The translations under genes were made by a program, and so were the position numbers. Of a stretch of 22,360 nucleotides of DNA, positions 13,942 to 21,305 are shown one piece after another. The stretch is from JAERML01 sp035687895. GTDB taxonomy: Bacteria; Bacteroidota; Ignavibacteria; UBA10030; UBA6906. The stretch is from assembly GCA_035687895.1 (NCBI GenBank), contig DASRUE010000176.1, positions 1-22,360 of the forward strand. Reading direction: 5' to 3'. The notes under the pieces were generated by a model. That model had not been told where the DNA came from. It ran no database searches and saw only the letters and a list, made by a program, of their open reading frames with translations. Position 1 is the first letter of the stretch. The number at the start of each line of letters is the position of its first letter.

Positions 13942-15206
13942 CAGCCGAGAACCTCTATGACTTTGTGAATGCCCTTCACGAGAATGTCCACTTCATCCTT
14001 TGTATTGTAAAATGCAAAAGAGGCACGGGCGGTGGCGGGAACGCCGAACCTCTGCATAACCGGCTGCGCACAATGGTGGCCCGTCCGGATCGCGATCCCT
14101 TCGTCGTCGAGTATGGTGCCGATGTCATGTGGGTGAATCCCTTCAATGACAAACGATAGCACGCCCGCCTTCTCGCGCGCCGTGCCAATAATACGAACAC
14201 CATTAATCCCCCGCAAGGCTTCCGTCGCATAGTTCAAAAGATCATGCTCATACGTACTGATGGCCTCCATATCAAGCATGCCCATATAGTCAATAGCCGC
14301 ACCGAGAGCAATGCCGCCGGCAATGTTCGGTGTTCCTGCCTCGAATTTGTAAGGAAGGTCGTTGTAGATCGTCTTTTCAAACGTGACCGACTTGATCATG
14401 TCACCGCCACCCTGGTACGGAGGCATGGCATCCAGGAATTGCTTCTTTCCATACAAAATCCCAACGCCTGTTGGCCCGAACATCTTGTGTGAGGAGAAGG
14501 TGTAGAAATCGCAGCCTAAATCCTGCACGTCCACCTTCCGGTGCGGCACAGCCTGCGCCCCATCGACAAGGACCGGGATTCCCTTACGATGCGCAACAGC
14601 GACCATTTCCTTGATCGGGTTCACCGTCCCCAACGCATTGGAGATGTGCGCAATGGCAACGAGTCTTGTCTTTTCTCCCAGTAATCGTTCGTACTCATCC
14701 AGCAGTAACTCGCCGTCATCATTCATTGGAATGACCCGGAGCTTTGCTCCCTTCTCCTCGCATAGGACTTGCCAGGGGACGATATTGGAATGATGCTCCA
14801 TGGCAGAAATCAGCACCTCGTCTCCTTGCCGAATGTTCTTCCGGCCATAGCTGCCGGCCACCAGGTTGATGCCTTCGGTGGTACCACGGACAAAGATAAC
14901 CTCCTGGACGCTCGCGGCATTCACAAACTTCCGCACTTTTGCACGGGACGCCTCGTACGATTGCGTCGCCTTCTCGCTCAGGTAATGGACGCCGCGATGG
15001 ATATTGGAGTTCTCTTCCTGGTAATACCGCATCAGTGCGTCAATCACAACCTGGGGCTTCTGGCTGGTGGCGGCGTTGTCCAGATACACCAACGGCTTCC
15101 CGTTCACGCTCTGTCGGAGGAGCGGGAAGTTGAACCTGCATCCTTTGATCCCGTCCACCCGCTCGATGAACTCAGCCATCAATGTGTCATCGGGGTTCTT
15201 CATCAT
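13941..15206 (-). CDS. sufS: SufS cysteine desulfurase (group II)
   Basis: 421 aa. A PLP enzyme that removes sulfur from cysteine to give alanine and an enzyme persulfide for Fe-S assembly. YLDNAATSQKP near 41-51, EHHSNIVPW near 137-145, DGAQAVPH at 215-222, the Schiff-base Lys241 in FSSHKMFGPTG, and active Cys379 in RTGHHCAQP, the short rigid loop of group II enzymes that need SufU or SufE. The start overlaps the sufD stop by four bases (ATGA). An alternative inner ATG (residue 10) is possible. Together with iscS upstream, the operon holds two distinct desulfurases. Confidence 0.97.
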   Translation of the reverse strand: MMKNPDDTLMAEFIERVDGIKGCRFNFPLLRQSVNGKPLVYLDNAATSQKPQVVIDALMRYYQEENSNIHRGVHYLSEKATQSYEASRAKVRKFVNAASVQEVIFVRGTTEGINLVAGSYGRKNIRQGDEVLISAMEHHSNIVPWQVLCEEKGAKLRVIPMNDDGELLLDEYERLLGEKTRLVAIAHISNALGTVNPIKEMVAVAHRKGIPVLVDGAQAVPHRKVDVQDLGCDFYTFSSHKMFGPTGVGILYGKKQFLDAMPPYQGGGDMIKSVTFEKTIYNDLPYKFEAGTPNIAGGIALGAAIDYMGMLDMEAISTYEHDLLNYATEALRGINGVRIIGTAREKAGVLSFVIEGIHPHDIGTILDDEGIAIRTGHHCAQPVMQRFGVPATARASFAFYNTKDEVDILVKGIHKVIEVLG

Positions 15207-16549
15207 TCTACGCTTTCCGATAATCTGCCCTGACGCAAACGAGCCTGGATCATCGCATCGAGCTGATTCCGCAAGGCCTCAACATGCACCCGGTTGATCA
15301 CATCACTTGCAAAAGCAAAGGTCAGGATATCCTTCGCGTCCGTCTCACCAATACCGCGGGAGCGAAGATAGAAGATTTGCTCGTCATCCAGTTGTCCTAC
15401 CGTGGCGCCATGCGTACACTTCACATCGTCGGCAAAGATCTCGAGCTGCGGCTTGGTATCGATGGTCGCTTCGTCCGAAAGAAGCAGAGTCTTGTTCGTC
15501 TGCTTGGCATCGGTTTTCTGCGCATCCTTCCGCACAAAGATCTTGCCATTGAAGACGCCCCTGGCTTTTTCGTCGAGTATCGACTTGTACAACTCGTGAC
15601 TGTTGCAGTGGGAACTGGAGTGATCAATTGTCGTGTGGTTGTCCACGTGCTGCCGCCCTGTTGCAAGAGACAGGCCGTTTAATGTACACTCAACACCTTC
15701 CGCAGCCAGCATCGAGGTCACGTTATTCCGGGCGAGTGCTCCGCCAAATGAGATGGAATTCGAGACGAGATTGCTGTGTTCGAGCTGATGGACGTGAAGG
15801 CTGCTCACGTGAAATGCATTCGTGCTTTCGTCCTGTAGTTTGTCATGCTCGAGCACAGAATTTTCGCCGGCCAGAATTTCCGTCACAGCATTTGTCAAGT
15901 AGACGTTGTTCTTCAATCCCACATACCTCTCGACGATCGAGATCTGGCTTTGCTTCCCGATCAGGACCAGGTTGCGCGGATGGGACACAAACGAATCATC
16001 TGAGCCCGTGGAGATGAAGAGCAAGTGGATGGGGTCCTCGAGAACAACCTTATCGGGAATTGAGATGAATGCCCCGTCTCGGAGGAACGCGGTGTTCAAT
16101 GCTGTAAATGCATCTTTTTCGGTGCTGGCATATTTCCCAATGTGTTGATTCACCAGGTCGTCGTGAGATTTCAGCGCCGCGGCCAGACTTCCGATGATGA
16201 CGCCATGAGGGAGAGACTCCAGCGATGACAACTCGGAAGAGAAATGGCCATTCACAAAAACGAGCCGATGAGATCGCAACCGGGCAAAGCTCAAGCGTTC
16301 GATGTCCGCAGCCGTCGCTCCTCTGCTGTAAGCGAGAACGGGCGAGAAGCAGGTCTTTGCTATGGGCGCAACATTGGTGAAGCGCCACTCTTCGTCACGG
16401 GTGGTCGGAAAGCCTATCACTGCGAACCGCTCCATGGCGTGCTTGCGCAAAGCGTGTACATTCGTTTGCGCCTCACCGTTCAGGTTCTTTTCAAACACCT
16501 CGAATGTCGAGGCGACCCAATCATATGTGCTGTTGCTTGTCTGAATCAT
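15203..16549 (-). CDS. sufD: SufD, Fe-S scaffold subunit
   Basis: 448 aa. SufD pairs with SufB and the ATPase SufC in the cytosolic SufBC2D scaffold and is needed for iron entry. Family signs: an N-terminal helical domain with TTRDEEWRFTNVAP at 49-62; beta-helix core with SVLEHDKLQDES and ATGRQHVDNHTTIDH at 296-310; and CTHGATVGQLDDEQIFYLRSR from 378, where His380 matches the functionally important C-terminal His of E. coli SufD. AGGTGA sits four bases before the ATG. It lies eight bases after sufC and overlaps sufS by four. Confidence 0.96.
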   Translation of the reverse strand: MIQTSNSTYDWVASTFEVFEKNLNGEAQTNVHALRKHAMERFAVIGFPTTRDEEWRFTNVAPIAKTCFSPVLAYSRGATAADIERLSFARLRSHRLVFVNGHFSSELSSLESLPHGVIIGSLAAALKSHDDLVNQHIGKYASTEKDAFTALNTAFLRDGAFISIPDKVVLEDPIHLLFISTGSDDSFVSHPRNLVLIGKQSQISIVERYVGLKNNVYLTNAVTEILAGENSVLEHDKLQDESTNAFHVSSLHVHQLEHSNLVSNSISFGGALARNNVTSMLAAEGVECTLNGLSLATGRQHVDNHTTIDHSSSHCNSHELYKSILDEKARGVFNGKIFVRKDAQKTDAKQTNKTLLLSDEATIDTKPQLEIFADDVKCTHGATVGQLDDEQIFYLRSRGIGETDAKDILTFAFASDVINRVHVEALRNQLDAMIQARLRQGRLSESVE

Positions 16550-16557
16550 AACATCAC

Positions 16558-17325
16558 CTATCCGTTCACCTGGGCGTTCTCGACCTCTTCCCTGATCCAG
16601 TCATACCCCTTCTCTTCCAGCGCCAACGCCAGATCCTTTCCGCCGGATTTTGCAATGCGCCCATCCACAAGAACATGGACGAAGTCGGGTACGATGTAAT
16701 TAAGAAGCCGCTGATAGTGGGTGACCACCACTACGGCGTTGTCTTTGCTCCGCAACTTGTTGACGCCATCCGCCACAATCCGAAGCGCGTCGATGTCAAG
16801 TCCGGAATCCGTTTCGTCGAGGATCGCAAGCTTCGGCTCGAGGACTGCCATCTGGAAAATCTCATTCCTCTTCTTCTCACCGCCAGAGAACCCCTCGTTG
16901 ACGGGACGGTTGAGGAGACTTGAGTCCATATCCACCAGCTCCATCTTGCTCTTTACCAAGCTCAGAAATTCCACAGCGTCCAACTGCTCCAGGCCACGGT
17001 GTTTTCGAATTGCGTTAAGTCCAGCCTTGAGAAAGTACGTGTTGGTAACGCCGGGGATTTCCACCGGATATTGAAAGGCAAGGAAGATTCCTTCCCGGGC
17101 CCGGTCTTCCGGCGACATCTCCAGAAGGTCCTTGCCCATGTAGGTGACCTCGCCTTCGGTGACCTCATAGGCTTCGCGCCCTGCGAGCACACCGGCAAGC
17201 GTGCTTTTACCAGAGCCGTTCGGCCCCATAATAGCATGGATCTCGCCAGCACTCACTCTCAAGTTGATCCCGTTCAGAATTTCGTTTCCGTTGACAGATG
17301 CGTGCAGATTCTTGATTTCCAGCAT
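16558..17325 (-). CDS. sufC: SufC, ATPase of the Fe-S scaffold
   Basis: 255 aa. ABC-type soluble ATPase that drives conformational change of SufBD. Walker A GPNGSGKS at 34-41, Q-loop FQYPVEIPG at 84-92, signature FSGGEKKRNEI at 146-156, Walker B LAILDETDSGLDIDAL with Glu171, and a switch His in VVVTHYQRLL. The FSGGE and KKRNE sequence is specific to SufC. AGGAAG precedes the ATG. It is 32 nt after sufB and eight before sufD. Confidence 0.98.
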   Translation of the reverse strand: MLEIKNLHASVNGNEILNGINLRVSAGEIHAIMGPNGSGKSTLAGVLAGREAYEVTEGEVTYMGKDLLEMSPEDRAREGIFLAFQYPVEIPGVTNTYFLKAGLNAIRKHRGLEQLDAVEFLSLVKSKMELVDMDSSLLNRPVNEGFSGGEKKRNEIFQMAVLEPKLAILDETDSGLDIDALRIVADGVNKLRSKDNAVVVVTHYQRLLNYIVPDFVHVLVDGRIAKSGGKDLALALEEKGYDWIREEVENAQVNG

Positions 17326-17357
17326 TTTGCTTCCTATGTATTCGTCAATGATTCTGT

Positions 17358-18803
17358 TTACCCTACACTTCCTTCCAGGCTGACACCAAGCAGCTTCTGC
17401 GCCTCGACCGCAAACTCCATCGGGAGTTCCCGGAACACCTCCTTGCAGAAGCCGTTCACGATCATGTTCACCGCATCTTCGCCGGAGATTCCCCGCTGCT
17501 TACAGTAGAAGATCTGATCCTCACCAATTTTGGAAGTGGAGGCTTCGTGCTCCACGCGGGCAGAGGTATTCTTTACTTCGATATATGGGAATGTGTGCGC
17601 GCCGCACTTGTCGCCGAGAAGGAGCGAGTCGCACTGCGAGAAGTTGCGTGCGTTCTCCGCGTTCTTCTGAATTTTGACAAGTCCCCGGTACGAGTTGTTT
17701 CCGAAGCCAGCCGAGATTCCTTTAGAGACGATCGTGCTCTTCGTGTTCTTCCCTATGTGAATCATCTTGGTCCCGGTATCCGCTTGCTGGTAGTTGTTGG
17801 TGACAGCCACGGAGTAAAACTCACCCACGGAATCATCGCCCTGGAGGATGACGCCCGGATACTTCCAGGTAATCGCCGAACCGGTCTCAACCTGCGTCCA
17901 GGAGATCTTCGAGCGAACACCGGCACACTTGCCACGCTTGGTCACGAAGTTATAGATCCCGCCCTTGCCTTCTTTGTCACCGGGGTACCAATTCTGCACG
18001 GTCGAGTACTTGATCTGCGCATTGTCAAGAGCCACCAGCTCAACCACCGCCGCGTGTAGCTGATTCGTGTCGCGCATGGGTGCCGTACAGCCCTCAAGGT
18101 AGCTGACATAGCTCCCCTCTTCAGCAACAATCAGTGTTCGTTCAAACTGTCCTGTATCCGCCGCGTTGATGCGAAAGTATGTCGAAAGCTCCATCGGACA
18201 GCGGACACCTTTCGGTATGTAACAGAAGGAGCCGTCACTGAACACCGCCGAGTTCAGCGTTGCAAAGAAGTTGTCGGTATACGGCACAACGGAGCCGAGA
18301 TACTTCTTCACAAGCTCAGGATGTTCTTTCACAGCCTCAGAGAACGAACAGAAGATGATGCCAAGCTCGCCAAGCTTTTCCTTGAACGTCGTTGCTACCG
18401 AGACGCTATCGAACACTGCGTCAACGGCAACGCCCGTCAGACGCCCCTGCTCTGCGAGCGAGATGCCAAGCTTTTTGTATGTATTAAGCAGTTCGGGATC
18501 GACCTCGTCAAGACTCCCCAGTTTCTTCTTCTGCTTGGGCGCCGAGTAGTAGATTGCATCCTGATAGTCGATTGCCGGATAGTGGATATTTGCCCACGAA
18601 GGTTCCTTCATCGTCAGCCAATAACGATACGCCTTCAGCCGCCATTCGAGCATCCACGACGGCTCGTTCTTCTTGGAAGAGATGAGCCGGACAATGTCCT
18701 CGTTCAGGCCGCGTGGAGCGCTATCTGCTTCGATATCGGTCACGAACCCATACTTATACTCGCGGTTCGCTAGTTCTTCGATTGTATTGTTCTCAGTTGT
18801 CAT
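17358..18803 (-). CDS. sufB: SufB, Fe-S scaffold subunit
   Basis: 481 aa, full length. SufB is where nascent Fe-S clusters form in SufBC2D. Distinctive stretches include SYLEGCTAPMRDTNQLH near 234-250, NWYPGDKEGKGGIYNFVTKR at 271-290, and LLLGDKCGAHTFPYIEV near 394-410, in which Cys400 corresponds to the essential Cys405 of E. coli. The C-terminal DQIFYCKQRGIS is also conserved. The N-terminus EYKYGFVTDIEAD is typical, so the ATG at 18803 is credible although the ribosome site is weak. It follows the unrecognised Pro/Ala-tailed gene by 27 nt. Confidence 0.98.
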   Translation of the reverse strand: MTTENNTIEELANREYKYGFVTDIEADSAPRGLNEDIVRLISSKKNEPSWMLEWRLKAYRYWLTMKEPSWANIHYPAIDYQDAIYYSAPKQKKKLGSLDEVDPELLNTYKKLGISLAEQGRLTGVAVDAVFDSVSVATTFKEKLGELGIIFCSFSEAVKEHPELVKKYLGSVVPYTDNFFATLNSAVFSDGSFCYIPKGVRCPMELSTYFRINAADTGQFERTLIVAEEGSYVSYLEGCTAPMRDTNQLHAAVVELVALDNAQIKYSTVQNWYPGDKEGKGGIYNFVTKRGKCAGVRSKISWTQVETGSAITWKYPGVILQGDDSVGEFYSVAVTNNYQQADTGTKMIHIGKNTKSTIVSKGISAGFGNNSYRGLVKIQKNAENARNFSQCDSLLLGDKCGAHTFPYIEVKNTSARVEHEASTSKIGEDQIFYCKQRGISGEDAVNMIVNGFCKEVFRELPMEFAVEAQKLLGVSLEGSVG

Positions 18804-18830
18804 CGTTCACTCGTTTCTTTTTTGCCCGAA

Positions 18831-19463
18831 TCACTTCTTGCTGCCGGCCTGCGTCGAGCTTTTGATTGGCGGCAGTGGTTTCCTTGTTCCTGCCGGACTT
18901 GAAGCAGGTGCAAAAGCGGGCAGCACCGGTTTCGGGGCTGGTGCCGGCGCCTCCACAATTTTGGTTGCACTTGCCTCTGCCGGAACTGCCTGCACAACCA
19001 CCGTTGGAGCAGACGCTGGTTTTGAAGCTCCGGCAACGGGTCTGTTAAGCGGCGGCAACGGTGAACGGGTCGGAGCCGGCGTACCACTCTTGAGAGGTGG
19101 AAGTGCAGCCGGGCGTGGCGCAGCAGTTGCCTGACTGGCAGGCCTTGCCGCAGGAGCTGGTTTCGCCGCCGGCGCAGGTGTGGTTGTTGGCTTCTTAAAC
19201 TCGGGATATTGGAGCACCCACGTCTGCTTGTCAATTGAAGTCAGGATCTTCTCCTTCTCAAGCCGGGCTACAAACGCCCAGGCGATCTTCTCAGCATCCG
19301 AATAGCCTATCTCCATCTTCTTCCTTATGAGAAAGACTTGGATTCCGTACTGTATATCCCGGAAGAAGACGTTCGATAAGTGATACAACGGGTACTTGGA
19401 TTTAAGAAAGCCAAGAACCTCTTTCTCGTTATTGAGGACGTAGTCAAGTTCTTTCATGGTCAT
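18831..19463 (-). CDS. unrecognised protein between iscS and sufB: N-terminal domain plus Pro/Ala-rich tail
   Basis: 210 aa from the ATG at 19463 (AAGAG upstream; ATG 19457 and TTG 19490 are alternatives). I do not recognise a named family. Residues 1-90 look folded, with alternating hydrophobics: LDYVLNNEKEVLGFLKSKYP, then VFFRDIQYGIQVFLIRKK, GYSDAEKIAWAFVARLEKE and TWVLQYPEF; the end could be a winged-helix-like unit. Residues about 92-210 are a low-complexity Ala/Pro/Lys/Ser tail with repeated PLPP and APAPKP pieces, probably disordered. There is no Cys in the whole protein, so it is unlikely to carry a cluster itself. It lies 13 nt after iscS and 27 nt before sufB, inside the operon, so an accessory role in Fe-S assembly is inferred. 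Confidence 0.8.
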   Translation of the reverse strand: MTMKELDYVLNNEKEVLGFLKSKYPLYHLSNVFFRDIQYGIQVFLIRKKMEIGYSDAEKIAWAFVARLEKEKILTSIDKQTWVLQYPEFKKPTTTPAPAAKPAPAARPASQATAAPRPAALPPLKSGTPAPTRSPLPPLNRPVAGASKPASAPTVVVQAVPAEASATKIVEAPAPAPKPVLPAFAPASSPAGTRKPLPPIKSSTQAGSKK

Positions 19464-19476
19464 ATTTCTCTTGGTT

Positions 19477-20655
19477 TCAGGAATTGACAAATTGATGGTG
19501 CAACATCTGTGTACGTGCCGACTTTACAACTTCCACTACACGTTGAATAGTGTATCCGATTTCTTCTTTCGTTGTAAATCTCCCGAGACCGAACCGGATT
19601 GAAGAGAGAACATCTTCCCTACTCAACCCGATAGCTGTCAGCACATGAGACGGTTCAGGAGACGCCGAACTGCACGCCGAACCCGAGGAGACGGCAATGT
19701 CTTTCATGTCCATCATGAGTATGTCACCCTTCACATGACGGAAACGGATGTTTGCATTGTGTGGCAGCCGTTCCGTGGGATGGCCGTTCACCGCAACGTC
19801 ATCAAGAGATGACGTGATTCCTTCAACGAGCATATCACGAAGAGCCGCTGTTCGTGACGCATCATCGTTCAGCTCCGCGTCTGCAAGTTCCGCGGCCTTT
19901 CCAAAGCCAACGATGGCCGGCACATTCAACGTGCCTGATCGGAGGCCTCGTTCATGTCCTCCGCCGTCCATTTGTGGAATCAGGTTCATGCGTGGACCCG
20001 ATGCCCGCACGTAGAGGGCACCGATTCCTTTTGGCCCGTACATCTTGTGTCCTGTAAATGAAAGAAGATCGACATTCAAATCCACCACATCGACGGGTAT
20101 CTTCCCCACTGCCTGCGAAGCATCGGAGTGAAAGAGCACATCGCGACTTCTGCAGAGTGCACCGATTTGTGCGAGCGGCGCGATCGTCCCGATCTCGTTG
20201 TTCGCGAGCATCACCGACACGAGAATTGTTCTCTCCGTTAAGACCCGCTTAATGTCATCCAACGAAACAATGCCGTGGTGGTCGACCCCGAGATGCGTTA
20301 CCTTGAATCCATGCTTTTCGAGCGTCTTGCAAGTGTCAAGCACCGCTTTGTGCTCGGTCGCCACGGTAACAATGTGTTCCCCTTTGCTGTGATGGCCTTC
20401 AGCAATTCCCTTGAATGCCAGGTTGATCGACTCCGTGGCGCCGCTCGTGAACACAATCTCATCGTTCCTTGCACCAATGAGATGGGCTACCCTGTTTCTT
20501 GCCAGCTCCACCGCCGCTCCTGCTTTCCAACCGAACTCATGATGGTTACTCGCTGCGTTACCGTACTGTTCAGACAGATACGGGATCATCGCCTCGACCA
20601 CACGCGGGTCAACCATCGTCGTTGCATGATTATCGAGATAGATCGGCAGCTTCAT
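19477..20655 (-). CDS. iscS: IscS cysteine desulfurase (group I)
   Basis: 392 aa from the ATG at 20655, giving MKLPIYLD, the same opening as E. coli IscS; a GTG at 20661 (four-base overlap with the regulator stop) is an alternative. PLP enzyme releasing sulfur from cysteine. Landmarks: DNHATTMVDPRV, VTVATEHKAVLDTC, the Schiff-base Lys204 in SFTGHKMYGPKG, and active Cys328 in SSGSACSSASPEPSHVL, the long flexible loop of group I enzymes that supplies several acceptors. The RSGTLNVP motif is intact. It is first after the Rrf2 regulator, as in isc operons, although the rest of the operon is SUF-type and no iscU, hscA/B or fdx follows. Confidence 0.97.
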   Translation of the reverse strand: MKLPIYLDNHATTMVDPRVVEAMIPYLSEQYGNAASNHHEFGWKAGAAVELARNRVAHLIGARNDEIVFTSGATESINLAFKGIAEGHHSKGEHIVTVATEHKAVLDTCKTLEKHGFKVTHLGVDHHGIVSLDDIKRVLTERTILVSVMLANNEIGTIAPLAQIGALCRSRDVLFHSDASQAVGKIPVDVVDLNVDLLSFTGHKMYGPKGIGALYVRASGPRMNLIPQMDGGGHERGLRSGTLNVPAIVGFGKAAELADAELNDDASRTAALRDMLVEGITSSLDDVAVNGHPTERLPHNANIRFRHVKGDILMMDMKDIAVSSGSACSSASPEPSHVLTAIGLSREDVLSSIRFGLGRFTTKEEIGYTIQRVVEVVKSARTQMLHHQFVNS

Positions 20656-20657
20656 CG

Positions 20658-21062
20658 TCACACAATCTCCGAGAGAGTCATCGAATTAAATGCGCGCTCG
20701 ATGTTCGCCTGGACTTTTGTCAGCGGTGATTTAATGGTGCACACCTCGTACACGCCACAACTATCGGGACCTTCGGACATGCACTGCGCAATCATCGGGA
20801 GCGTCCCTTCAATGGCGTTAATGATTCTTGCGACAGGAATGTCTTCCGGGTTTTTCGCGAGGGTGTACCCGCCGTGCATCCCTTGATACGATACGATCAG
20901 CCCGGCCTTGGTCAACTTCTGCAATACCTTGGCAAGGAGTTCATACGGGATGCGGTACGCTTCGGCGATTTCCTTTGCGGTCACCATGCTGCCATGGGGG
21001 CGAGTAGCAATGTGCCCTATGGCGATAAGACCGTATTCCACTTTCTTAGATAGCCTGACCAT
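20658..21062 (-). CDS. Rrf2-family regulator, IscR-like
   Basis: 134 aa. Winged-helix DNA-binding protein (MVRLSKKVEYGLIAIGHIA; recognition region AEAYRIPYELLAKVLQKL; wing YQGMHGGYTLAKNPEDI). C94, C102 and C108 (C-x7-C-x5-C) sit where IscR binds a [2Fe-2S] cluster, so it likely senses Fe-S status and controls this operon. In E. coli IscR the first spacing is x5 and a His follows three residues after the last Cys; here that place is Lys111, so the fourth ligand differs or is absent. Two bases separate its stop from the iscS ATG. I call it iscR-like rather than iscR. Confidence 0.93.
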   Translation of the reverse strand: MVRLSKKVEYGLIAIGHIATRPHGSMVTAKEIAEAYRIPYELLAKVLQKLTKAGLIVSYQGMHGGYTLAKNPEDIPVARIINAIEGTLPMIAQCMSEGPDSCGVYEVCTIKSPLTKVQANIERAFNSMTLSEIV

Positions 21063-21189
21063 TTAGATATCCGACCGATTACGTCCGATTTCAATCCAAA
21101 AAAAATGCACTTGCGCGCGTCTTTCCTAACAAGAATGTCCTCCCGACGGTTCCGGGAGATTCGTCGATTCTCTAACCATCAACTGTCTG

Positions 21190-21218
21190 AATATACCAAC
21201 GATACTGCTGAAAGTCAA
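21190..21218 (-). promoter_or_regulatory. sigma-70-type promoter of the Rrf2-isc-suf operon
   Basis: Minus strand: -35 TTGACT (21218-21213), 17-bp spacer, -10 TATATT (21195-21190). Predicted initiation near 21183 gives a leader of about 120 nt before the regulator gene. Confidence 0.65.
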
Positions 21219-21248
21219 TGAGTGCACCACTCCAGGGCGAGAATGCAA

Positions 21249-21277
21249 TTGATTCCCTCTCGGTGATTCACTATTAT
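21249..21277 (+). promoter_or_regulatory. sigma-70-type promoter of the ABC transporter genes
   Basis: Plus strand: -35 TTGATT (21249-21254), 17-bp spacer, -10 TATTAT (21272-21277). Predicted initiation is about 22 nt before the ATPase start codon. Confidence 0.62.
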
Positions 21278-21305
21278 CCTACACCAATCATAATACCCCC
21301 TCTCC

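Larger units (their letters stand above)
21063..21305. promoter_or_regulatory. divergent control region between the Rrf2 operon and the ABC transporter
   Basis: 243 bp without a gene. It holds two facing-away sigma-70-type promoters, whose -35 boxes are 30 bp apart. Between them lies a GAGTG-CAC-CACTC inverted repeat (21220-21232). In the leader of the Rrf2 gene are a 6-bp hairpin CTCCCG/CGGGAG (21140-21158), an A8 run (21098-21105) and two CCGATT copies ten bases apart (21075-21080, 21085-21090). Which of these binds the regulator is unknown. Confidence 0.5.

Noticed and set aside
21140..21158. CTCCCG/CGGGAG hairpin as a terminator
   Set aside because: The stem is only 6 bp and no T-run follows on either strand; at most it is a leader structure.
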